Below, one piece after another: positions 8,921-16,155 of a DNA stretch of 64,000 nucleotides (within the stretch, counting starts at the first letter, position 1; each line of letters opens with the position of its first letter). The DNA is from Streptomyces aculeolatus (GTDB taxonomy: Bacteria; Actinomycetota; Actinomycetes; Streptomycetales; Streptomycetaceae): assembly GCF_020400605.1 (NCBI RefSeq), contig NZ_JAINRD010000003.1, positions 310,001-374,000 of the forward strand. Direction: 5' to 3'. Under the pieces are notes generated by a model, which saw nothing but the letters and a program-made list of their open reading frames with translations, was not told where the DNA came from and made no database searches. The position numbers and the translations under genes are program-made.

Positions 8921-9799
8921 ATGACGACCCCCGGCCTCCCCGTCACCCCAGGCACGCCGCCCGCCGGCGGCCCGCCCCGTACGGGCGGCGCCGACGACGG
9001 CGCCGCCACCGCCACCGCGGGCGCCCTGCTGCGCGGCTGGCGGGAGCGCCGCGGGCTGAGCCAGCTGGAGCTGGCGCTGCGCGCCGACTCCTCGGCGCGC
9101 CACATCAGCTTCGTGGAGACCGGCCGGTCGCAGCCGAGCCGGGCGATGGTGCTCAAGCTCGCCGAGCACCTGGACATGCCCGTACGCGAACGCAACGCGC
9201 TGCTGCTCGCCGCCGGCTACGCGCCCCACTACCCCGAGACGCCGCTCGACGACCCGGCGATGGCCGAGCTGCGCCAGGGCGTCGAGCAGCTCGTCGCCGC
9301 GCACGAGCCGTTCCCCGCGGTGGTGGTCGACGGGGCGTACAACGTGGTGGCCGCCAACCGCGGCATCCTGCTGGTCCTCGACGGGGTGCCGGAGGAGTTG
9401 CTGCGGCCGCCGCTGAACGCGATGCGGCTGACCCTGCACCCGGACGGGCTGGCGAAGAAGATCCGCAACCTGCCGCAGTGGCGCGCTCATCTGCTGCACC
9501 AGATGGACCGGCAGCTCTCGCTGGTGCGCTCCCCCGCGCTCAAGGAGCTGTACGACGAGGTGGCGGCCTATCCGCTCGCGCCGGAGGCGGGCGACGAGGA
9601 GGTCGGCGAGGTCGGCGGGCGGGCCCCGTTCGCGCTGCCGCTCAGGGTCGAGCACGACGGGCACCTGCTGTCGTTCGTCTCGACCATCTCGACCTTCAAC
9701 ACGCCCATGGACGTGACGGTTTCGGAGCTGGCCCTGGAGACGCTGCTGCCCGCGGACCCGGAGACGACGAAGTACCTGCGCCAGCAGCTCGGTTCCTGA
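8921..9799 (+). CDS. XRE-family regulator with MmyB-type ligand domain
   Basis: Regulator of 292 residues. A glycine/proline-rich N-terminal stretch of about 30 residues is followed by a canonical lambda-repressor-like helix-turn-helix (LRGWRERRGLSQLELALRAD, then ARHISFVETGRSQPS). The C-terminal MmyB-type domain includes AYNVVAANRGILL and LLSFVSTISTFNTPMDVTVSELALET. This subclass, with SFVSTISTF, is abundant in actinomycetes. It diverges from phhB. No inverted repeat is evident in the 73-bp gap. Confidence 0.87.
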   Translation: MTTPGLPVTPGTPPAGGPPRTGGADDGAATATAGALLRGWRERRGLSQLELALRADSSARHISFVETGRSQPSRAMVLKLAEHLDMPVRERNALLLAAGYAPHYPETPLDDPAMAELRQGVEQLVAAHEPFPAVVVDGAYNVVAANRGILLVLDGVPEELLRPPLNAMRLTLHPDGLAKKIRNLPQWRAHLLHQMDRQLSLVRSPALKELYDEVAAYPLAPEAGDEEVGEVGGRAPFALPLRVEHDGHLLSFVSTISTFNTPMDVTVSELALETLLPADPETTKYLRQQLGS

Positions 9800-9838
9800 C
9801 TCGCCCGCGGGGCGCAAAGGAGTTCCCACCCACAAGCT

Positions 9839-9893
9839 TTCATAAACCTTTAGTAGGTCTTTATTTGACGGAAGGTCGGTCGTGGCGCAAGAT
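9839..9893 (+). promoter_or_regulatory. AT-rich operator plus -35/-10 of sulfatase 1
   Basis: An AT-rich imperfect palindrome (TTCATAAACCT, 9839-9849, facing AGGTCTTTAT, 9855-9864) runs straight into a -35 box TTGACG (9865-9870). After a 17-base spacer comes CAAGAT (9888-9893). The same block precedes sulfatase 2, so it is conserved across the duplication and is the likely target of a shared activator or repressor. Confidence 0.6.
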
Positions 9894-9948
9894 CGGCGCA
9901 ACGACTGCCGGTCCCTTCCAGCGCGCCGGCGCCTGAAGGGAGCACGTC

Positions 9949-12060
9949 TTGGCCAGCCGTCGCGAAGTCCTTGCCACCTCCGCCGTCGCGGTCGGGGCGA
10001 CCGCCTTACCGCTGTCGGCCGGCGCCCCCAACGCCCGTGCGGCGGTCGCCGATCCGGACCCGACCCGGCCGCCGGGGCGCGGTCCGAACATCGTCCTGAT
10101 CGTCCTGGACGACCTGGGCTACGGCGACCTCGGCTGCTACGGCTCGGAGTTGATCGACACCCCGCACCTGGACCGGCTGGCCCGCCAGGGCACCCGGTTC
10201 ACCCAGGGCTACTCCGGCGCCCCCGTGTGCAGCCCGTCGCGCGCCGCGCTGCTCACCGGCCGCGTACCGCCGCGCACCGGCGTGCGCAACGTGCTCAGCC
10301 GGGACGACAGCCAGGGGCTGCGGGCCGCGGAGAAGACGCTCCCCGGCTATCTGCGGGAGGCGGGCTACCACACGGCCGCCATCGGCAAGTGGCACCTCGG
10401 CCGGCTGGACGAGAACCACCCGGCGCGGCACGGCTTCGACTCGTACTTCGGCGTCGACGCGATGTTCTCCGAGCACTCGTACCCCACCGAGATCTGGCGC
10501 AACGGCGCCCCGGAGGGGACGCTGCGCGACGACGCCGACCTGGCGACGATGACGCGCCGCTTCACCGACGAGGCGATCGACGTCATGGACCGCGCCGGGA
10601 ACCGGCCGTTCTTCATCTACCTCGCCGAGACCATGCCGCACCTCCCGCTCGCCGTCGAGCCGGAGTTCGCGGGCCGCTCCCGCGGCGGCCTCTACGGCGA
10701 CGCCATCGAATCCGTCGACCACCACCTCGGCCGCCTCTTCCGCGCGCTGGCGGACCGCGGGCTGGACCGGGACACCCTGGTCATCGTCGCCAGCGACAAC
10801 GGCCCCTGGTTCGAGGGCTCCACCGGCGGGCTGCGCGGCCGCAAGTCCGGCTTCTACGAGGGCGGGGTGCGGGTGCCGTTCCTCATGCGCTGGACGGGCA
10901 CCGTCCCGCGTGGCCGGGAGTCGCACGAGGTGGTGTCGTTCCTCGACCTGCTGCCGACGCTCTGCGGCCTCGCCGGGGTGGCGCCGGAGCCCGGGGTGAA
11001 GCTCGACGGCACCGACCTGCGCGCGGTGCTGCGCGGCCAGCGGCTGCGCGAGCGCCCGCCGGTGCCGTTCTTCCTCGGCAAGCGCGCGGCGGCGGTACGC
11101 GACGGCCGCTGGAAGCTGCACGTCCGGCGGGCCGGCCGGAACCAGCGCTTCCTGCCCGAGCTGTTCGACCTGGAGGCCGACCCGCGCGAGGTGGCGAACG
11201 TGGCCGCGCGCCGGCCGGAGGTCACCGAGCGGCTGCGGAAGTTCCTGGCCGAGCTGGAGGAGGACGTCGCCGCGGAGCGGCGCCCGCCGGTGGCGCTCAC
11301 CGCGGAGCCACCGCTGTTCGCCGGCCGGGCCAACACCCTGCGCGTACAGCTGTCGCGCGCGCTGCGGCCGGAGGGCCGCGCCAGGGCCGAGGTCGCCGTG
11401 ACCGTCGCGGTGCCGGCGGGCTGGACGGCGACGACCGTGCGCAGGACCGTCGACCTCGCCGCCGCCCCGGTGCTGGAGGTCGACGTCACCCCGCCGCCCT
11501 CCGCCGGCGCCCCCGCCGGCCGGCTGCGCGGCCACCGGCTCACGCCCCGGGTCGTCCTCGACGGGCGGACCGTGACCGGCGCCGATGTGCAGGTGCACGC
11601 CGTACCGCACGGCCGCGACGCGGCGCTCGCGCTCGACGCCGGCCCCGACGGCCGTCCGGCGCTGCCCTCGTACCGCCATCTGACCCCGGCCACCGCCTGG
11701 GGCCGGGCCGCCGGCTTCGGCTGGGTCTCCGCCCCGCCGCAGTCCCGCGCCCACGAGGGCCCCGACCCGCTGCGGCGCGGCATGGTCCGGGACCGGTCCG
11801 CGGCGGTGCTGCGGCTGCGGCTGCCCGCCGGCCGGCGGCGGATCTCGCTGCTGCGCGGCGACGACAAGCGGCCCACGCACGGGTTCGCGGTGGCGGCGGA
11901 CGGCGAGAGGGTGATCGAGCCGGGACCGCGGCTGCCTGCGGGCGCGTACCGGTGGGAGGAGTTCATCCTCGACGGCGGGCCCGAGGGCCGGACGATCGAG
12001 CTGGGGCTGAGCGGCACCGGGGGCAACAGGTGGACGCTCGTGGCGCTGGTGGTGCACTGA
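9949..12060 (+). CDS. Tat-exported type I sulfatase, copy 1
   Basis: Arylsulfatase-family enzyme of 703 residues that hydrolyses sulfate esters. Asp54-Asp55 (IVLDDLGYGD) bind calcium. Cys94 in PVCSPSR is the residue converted to formylglycine by a maturase not encoded here. KWHLG and DNGPWFEG are further family motifs. The N-terminus has twin arginines (SRREVLAT) and a hydrophobic stretch, so it is probably exported folded by Tat, which suits cytosolic formylglycine formation. A C-terminal beta-rich region of about 220 residues follows the catalytic part. The start is TTG with GAAGGGAG upstream. Codon 20 is TTA (10006-10008), the rare bldA-dependent leucine codon. The protein is paralogous along its entire length to the next gene. 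Confidence 0.92.
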   Translation: MASRREVLATSAVAVGATALPLSAGAPNARAAVADPDPTRPPGRGPNIVLIVLDDLGYGDLGCYGSELIDTPHLDRLARQGTRFTQGYSGAPVCSPSRAALLTGRVPPRTGVRNVLSRDDSQGLRAAEKTLPGYLREAGYHTAAIGKWHLGRLDENHPARHGFDSYFGVDAMFSEHSYPTEIWRNGAPEGTLRDDADLATMTRRFTDEAIDVMDRAGNRPFFIYLAETMPHLPLAVEPEFAGRSRGGLYGDAIESVDHHLGRLFRALADRGLDRDTLVIVASDNGPWFEGSTGGLRGRKSGFYEGGVRVPFLMRWTGTVPRGRESHEVVSFLDLLPTLCGLAGVAPEPGVKLDGTDLRAVLRGQRLRERPPVPFFLGKRAAAVRDGRWKLHVRRAGRNQRFLPELFDLEADPREVANVAARRPEVTERLRKFLAELEEDVAAERRPPVALTAEPPLFAGRANTLRVQLSRALRPEGRARAEVAVTVAVPAGWTATTVRRTVDLAAAPVLEVDVTPPPSAGAPAGRLRGHRLTPRVVLDGRTVTGADVQVHAVPHGRDAALALDAGPDGRPALPSYRHLTPATAWGRAAGFGWVSAPPQSRAHEGPDPLRRGMVRDRSAAVLRLRLPAGRRRISLLRGDDKRPTHGFAVAADGERVIEPGPRLPAGAYRWEEFILDGGPEGRTIELGLSGTGGNRWTLVALVVH

Positions 12061-12216
12061 CCCCGGCGAGTGCGCTGCCCCCGGTGCTGCGCTGAGCCCC
12101 GGCATCGCCGACGCGGCTCCTGGCGGCCACCCGCCTCCACTGCCGCGACCCGGTCAACGCGGCCTCCCGGCACGCCACTTGCCCGAATGGCGCGATTACG
12201 TCCCCTCCCGCACGCC

Positions 12217-12272
12217 TTCATAAACCTGTAATACGCTCTTATTTGACGCAGGGACCGCCGAAGTCCGAGGAT
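12217..12272 (+). promoter_or_regulatory. AT-rich operator plus -35/-10 of sulfatase 2
   Basis: TTCATAAACCT (12217-12227), a TA-containing middle part and TTATTTGACG (12239-12248) repeat the element ahead of sulfatase 1 at almost the same distance from the start codon (106 versus 110 bases). The -35 is TTGACG at 12243-12248, and GAGGAT (12267-12272) is the -10 candidate. Confidence 0.6.
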
Positions 12273-12322
12273 CAGCGGCACCTGCCGGTCTCCCGACGTG
12301 CCGGCGACGAAGGGAGTCCGTC

Positions 12323-14434
12323 TTGGCCAGCCGCCGCCACGTCCTCGCAGGATCGGCACTCACGCTCGGTGCGACCGGGTTATCCGTCTCGGTCGGCGGG
12401 CCCCACATGCACAAGGCGAGCGCCCGGCCAGCCAAGCCCCCGCGCGGCGGCCCGAACGTCATCATGGTCCTGCTGGACGACCTGGGCTACGGCGACCTCG
12501 GCTGCTACGGCCATCCGCTGATCCGCACCCCGCGGCTGGACCGGCTCGCCCGCCAGGGCACCCGCTTCACCCAGGGCTACTGCGCCGCCCCGGTGTGCAG
12601 CCCCTCGCGCGCTGCGCTGCTCACCGGCCGCGTACCGCCCCGCACCGGCATACCGGACGTGCTGAGCCGCGACGACCCGCACGGGCTGGGCACGGCCGAG
12701 CGCACCCTCCCCGAGTACCTGCGCACCGCGGGCTACGTCACCGCGGCGATCGGCAAGTGGCACCTCGGCCGCCTCGACGCCCACCACCCGGCGCGGCACG
12801 GCTTCGACTCCTTCTTCGGCGTCGACGCGATGTACACGGCGGACACGTACCCCACCGAGGTCTGGCGGGACGAGGAACCCGTGGAGGTCCTGCGCAGCGA
12901 CGCCGACCTGGCGACGCTCACCCGGCGGTTCACCGACGAGGCGATCGACGTCGTCGACCGCGCCGACGGCCGGCCGTTCTTCATCTACCTCGCCGAGACC
13001 ATGCCCCACCTCCCGCTCGCCGTCGAGCCGGAGTTCGACGGCGTCTCCCGCGGCGGCCTGTACGGCGACGCCATCGAATCCGTCGACCACCACCTCGGCC
13101 GCCTCTTCGACGCGATAGCCGACCGCGGTCTGGACCGCGAGACCCTCATCGTCGTCGCCGGGGACAACGGGCCCTGGTTCGAGGGCTCGTCGGGCGGGCT
13201 GCGGTCCCGGAAGTTCGAGGTCTTCGAGGGCGGGGTGCGGGTGCCGTTCATCGCCCGCTGGACGGGCACCGTGCCGCGCGGCCGGGAGTCGGACGACGTG
13301 GTCTCCTTCCTCGACCTGCTGCCGACGGTGTGCTCGCTGGCCGGCGTCGAGCCGGAGCCGGGCGTGGCGCTGGACGGCACCGACCTCACGGCGGCGCTGC
13401 GCGGCGCCCGGCTGCGCGAGCGCGCGCCGGTGCCGTTCTTCCTCAGCTCGCGGGCGGCGGCCGTACGCGACGGCCGGTGGAAGCTGCACGTCCGGCGGCG
13501 CGGCTCGGACCAGAGATATCTGCCCGAGCTGTACGACCTGGAGGCGGACCCGCGGGAGTCGGTGAACCTGACGGCGCGGCAGCCGGAGGTGACCGCGCGG
13601 CTGCAGGAGTTCCTGACGGCGCTGGAGGAGGACATCGCGCGCGAGCAGCGCCCGGCGGTGGAACTCACCGCCGACCTGCCGCTGTTCGCGGACCGCCCCA
13701 ACACGGTACGGGTCCGGCTGACCCGTGCGCTGCGCCCCGGCGGCGAGCCCGTCGCCGAGGTCGCGGTGTCGCTGGCGGCGCCCGAGGGGTGGGCCACGAC
13801 GACCGTGCGGCAGGTCGTGGACCTCGACACCGACCCCGTACTCGACGTCGAGGTCACCCCGCCCGCCGCGGTCGCCGCCCCCGCGGGGCGGCTGGCCGCG
13901 TACGAACTGACGCCCCGCGCCGAGGTCGACGGGCGGACCGTGCCGGGCGAACCCGTGCACGTGTACGCGGTGCCGCACGGCGACGACGTCGCCCTCGCGC
14001 TCGACGCCGGCCCGGTCGGCTCCCCGCTCACGCCGTCGTACCTCGCCCTCACCCCGGACTCGTCCTGGTCGGAGGCCGCCGGCTACGGCTGGACGGGCGG
14101 GGCCCCGGCGCCGATGTCGCGCGACCGCGGCGCCCCGGACGTACTGCGCCGCGACATGGTCAACAACCAGCCCGCGGCGCTGCTGCGGCTGCACCTGCCC
14201 GCCGGCCGGCGGACGGTCTCCGTGCTGCGCGGCGACGACGGGTACGCCACGCCGGGAATCAGCGTCGAGGCCGACGGGACGGAGGTGATCCCGCCCGGGC
14301 CGCAGGTGCCGGCGGGCGCGTACCAGTGGGAGGAGTGCGTCCTCGACGGCGGGACTTCGGGCCGGGTCACCGAACTGCGCATCGGCGCGCCGGACGGCGC
14401 GAACTGGCGGATCGTGGCGCTGCTGGTGCGCTGA
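12323..14434 (+). CDS. Tat-exported type I sulfatase, copy 2
   Basis: Also 703 residues and collinear with copy 1. It has twin arginines (SRRHVLAG), metal-binding LLDDLGYGD, formylglycine site Cys92 in PVCSPSR, KWHLG, GDNGPWFEG, and the same C-terminal beta-rich extension. The copies differ in many surface loops (EHSYPTEIW versus ADTYPTEVW), so the duplication is old and both appear intact. The start is again TTG with GAAGGGAG. Codon 20 is again TTA (12380-12382) in an otherwise different signal sequence, which implies that control by the rare leucyl-tRNA has been kept. A strong bidirectional hairpin follows. The substrate is unknown. Confidence 0.92.
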   Translation: MASRRHVLAGSALTLGATGLSVSVGGPHMHKASARPAKPPRGGPNVIMVLLDDLGYGDLGCYGHPLIRTPRLDRLARQGTRFTQGYCAAPVCSPSRAALLTGRVPPRTGIPDVLSRDDPHGLGTAERTLPEYLRTAGYVTAAIGKWHLGRLDAHHPARHGFDSFFGVDAMYTADTYPTEVWRDEEPVEVLRSDADLATLTRRFTDEAIDVVDRADGRPFFIYLAETMPHLPLAVEPEFDGVSRGGLYGDAIESVDHHLGRLFDAIADRGLDRETLIVVAGDNGPWFEGSSGGLRSRKFEVFEGGVRVPFIARWTGTVPRGRESDDVVSFLDLLPTVCSLAGVEPEPGVALDGTDLTAALRGARLRERAPVPFFLSSRAAAVRDGRWKLHVRRRGSDQRYLPELYDLEADPRESVNLTARQPEVTARLQEFLTALEEDIAREQRPAVELTADLPLFADRPNTVRVRLTRALRPGGEPVAEVAVSLAAPEGWATTTVRQVVDLDTDPVLDVEVTPPAAVAAPAGRLAAYELTPRAEVDGRTVPGEPVHVYAVPHGDDVALALDAGPVGSPLTPSYLALTPDSSWSEAAGYGWTGGAPAPMSRDRGAPDVLRRDMVNNQPAALLRLHLPAGRRTVSVLRGDDGYATPGISVEADGTEVIPPGPQVPAGAYQWEECVLDGGTSGRVTELRIGAPDGANWRIVALLVR

Positions 14435-14445
14435 CGGGCGCATAC

Positions 14446-14481
14446 GGCCGCCGCCCCCGGCGAGTGCCGGGGGCGGCGGCC
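14446..14481. terminator. bidirectional hairpin between convergent genes
   Basis: Perfect 16-bp G/C stem (14446-14461 and 14466-14481) with loop GAGT, placed between the stop of sulfatase 2 and the stop of the leftward membrane-protein gene. Confidence 0.85.
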
Positions 14482-14497
14482 CGTAGGGCCCGGCCGG

Positions 14498-14923
14498 TCA
14501 GCGGCCGGCGGCGGCCCGGATGCCGCGCAGCAGCCCGTACTGGACGACGGCGAAGCCCAGCACCACCGCCGCCTGCAGCGGGATCCACACGTACCCCGCG
14601 GTCGTCGGGTCGACGACCCCGGTGACGAGGACGACGAGGCTCGCGACCACCCACGCGACGTTGATGTCGACCACCAGCGCCACCAACCGCGCGGGCGGCA
14701 CGGGCTTGCGGGCGATCCAGGCGACGTCGAGGGCGTAGACGACGAGCACCGCGCCGAGCACGAGCAGCAGCCCGCGGTCGAGTCCCAGCAGGTCGGACAG
14801 GGGGCCGGAGAGGGCCAGGTACGCCAGCCCGTTGGCGCCGGTGACGGCGGCGTCCAGGCCCAGCCAGCGGCGGAGCGTGATCTGCGGGGCGGTGGCGGCG
14901 GTCGGGGAGACGGCTGCGGACAT
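14498..14923 (-). CDS. four-helix integral membrane protein, function unknown
   Basis: 141-residue hydrophobic protein with four predicted transmembrane helices (around GLAYLALSGPL, LLLVLGAVLVVYALDVAWI, LVALVVDINVAWVVASLVVL, VVLGFAVVQYGLL). Charged residues inside the helices (Asp of ALDVAW and VVDINVAW) are unusual for a passive membrane protein and could matter for function. I do not recognise the family. It is divergent from a LysR gene with a textbook LysR palindrome between them, so it is the likely regulated target. Confidence 0.75.
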   Translation of the reverse strand: MSAAVSPTAATAPQITLRRWLGLDAAVTGANGLAYLALSGPLSDLLGLDRGLLLVLGAVLVVYALDVAWIARKPVPPARLVALVVDINVAWVVASLVVLVTGVVDPTTAGYVWIPLQAAVVLGFAVVQYGLLRGIRAAAGR

Positions 14924-15035
14924 GACGGATCACCCTCCGGACGGCATCGGTAGTGGTCGGAGCCGGAACCCGGGCCGGAGTGCGCCGGTCCGGGCCCCGA
15001 TGCCCCCACGGTGCCCGCCCCCGTCCCGCACGTCG

Positions 15036-15052
15036 ATTACCCGCCGGGTAAT
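15036..15052. promoter_or_regulatory. LysR-type operator ATTACCC-GCC-GGGTAAT
   Basis: A perfect 7-3-7 palindrome containing the LysR consensus T-N11-A (T15038, A15050). It lies between the divergent membrane-protein and LysR genes, about 115 bases before the former and 120 before the latter. Confidence 0.75.
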
Positions 15053-15174
15053 GTCCGGCACCCACGGTCCGGACCACGGCCGGGCGACCTGCCGGTTTCT
15101 GCGCTATTGCGGTGCCGCGTCCGTGGCTCTACGTTTCCGGAAGCGGCCCGTGCCCGGCCTGAGATGAGACGGCG

Positions 15175-16131
15175 ATGGAACTGGAACTGCGGCATCTCAA
15201 GCTCGTGCGCGCCATCGCGGAGACGGGGAGTCTCACGCGGGCCGCCGGCCGGCTCGGTCTCGCCCAGTCGGCGATCAGCGCGCAGCTCAAGCGGATCGAA
15301 CGGGCCCTGGGCGGCCCGCTGTTCGTACGCGACCGGGCGGGTGCCCGGCCCACGGCGCTCGGCGAGCTGGTGCTCGACCGGGCGCAGGTGCTGCTGCCCG
15401 CGGTGCGGGAGCTGCAGGAGGAGGCGGTGCGGTTCGCCAACGCCTGGGAGGACGTGCACCGGTTCCGGCTCGGCGGCACCCACGGGCCGCTGCTGGGGGC
15501 GCTGGTGGACCGGCTGGCGGCGCTGTACCCGGACGAGCCGGTGAGCACGTACACCTCCTGGTCGGTGCAGGAGATCAGCGAGATGGCGTCCTCGGGGCGG
15601 CTGGACTTCGCGCTGATCGGGGTCTGCGGCGAGAGCCCGCCGCCGGCCGAGGAGTTGGAGTGGCGGCTCGTGGGCACGGACCCGGTGTACTTCATGCTGG
15701 CCGAGGACCACCCGGCGGCGGACGAACCGGAGCTGGAGCTGAGCCGGTTCCGCGAGGACCGGTGGACGACGGTGCCCGGCGAGGGGTGCTTCGGCGACTG
15801 CTTCTCGGCGGCCTGCGCGCGGGACGGGTTCACGCCGGCCCCGATCCTGGAGACCGACACCGTCTCGTGCGCGCACCTGGTGCAGGTCGGCCGCGCGGTG
15901 GGGCTGTGCCGGGCGACCATGCCGCCGACGCCGGGGATCACCACCGTGCCGATCACGGGGACGCCGCTGAGCTGGCGGCACCTCATCGGCTGGCACCGGG
16001 AGTCGCCGGCGGCGGGCACGGCGCCCGCGGTGCTGATGTACGCGCGGGCGGCGCACGCGGAGGCGGCGCGGCGCAACCCGGTCTACGCGAAGTGGCTGGC
16101 CACCCACCCCGAGTACGGCACCGCCGGCTGA
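15175..16131 (+). CDS. LysR-family transcriptional regulator
   Basis: 318 residues with an N-terminal winged helix (ELRHLKLVRAIAETGSLTRA, then LAQSAISAQLKRIERALGGP) and a periplasmic-binding-like effector domain. It ends in an unusual tail with NPVYAKWLATHPEY, which is also found in modified form in the LysR protein at 52977, so the two are paralogues of one actinobacterial subfamily. The effector is unknown. It is likely to act on the divergent membrane-protein gene through the palindrome at 15036-15052 and to regulate itself. It ends in a hairpin shared with the convergent gene. Confidence 0.9.
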   Translation: MELELRHLKLVRAIAETGSLTRAAGRLGLAQSAISAQLKRIERALGGPLFVRDRAGARPTALGELVLDRAQVLLPAVRELQEEAVRFANAWEDVHRFRLGGTHGPLLGALVDRLAALYPDEPVSTYTSWSVQEISEMASSGRLDFALIGVCGESPPPAEELEWRLVGTDPVYFMLAEDHPAADEPELELSRFREDRWTTVPGEGCFGDCFSAACARDGFTPAPILETDTVSCAHLVQVGRAVGLCRATMPPTPGITTVPITGTPLSWRHLIGWHRESPAAGTAPAVLMYARAAHAEAARRNPVYAKWLATHPEYGTAG

Positions 16132-16155
16132 CGGGCCGCACGGCCGCGGTCAGCC
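16126..16155. terminator. hairpin overlapping two convergent stop codons
   Basis: GGCTGAC (16126-16132) and GTCAGCC (16149-16155) form a stem that contains both the TGA of the LysR gene and the TGA of the leftward phosphodiesterase gene. An inner GGCC-GCAC-GGCC adds structure. One hairpin probably serves both genes. Confidence 0.6.

Noticed and set aside
9949..14434. Recent duplication or assembly artefact of the sulfatase genes
   Set aside because: The copies differ throughout in codons and residues, so this is an old tandem duplication rather than a repeated contig.
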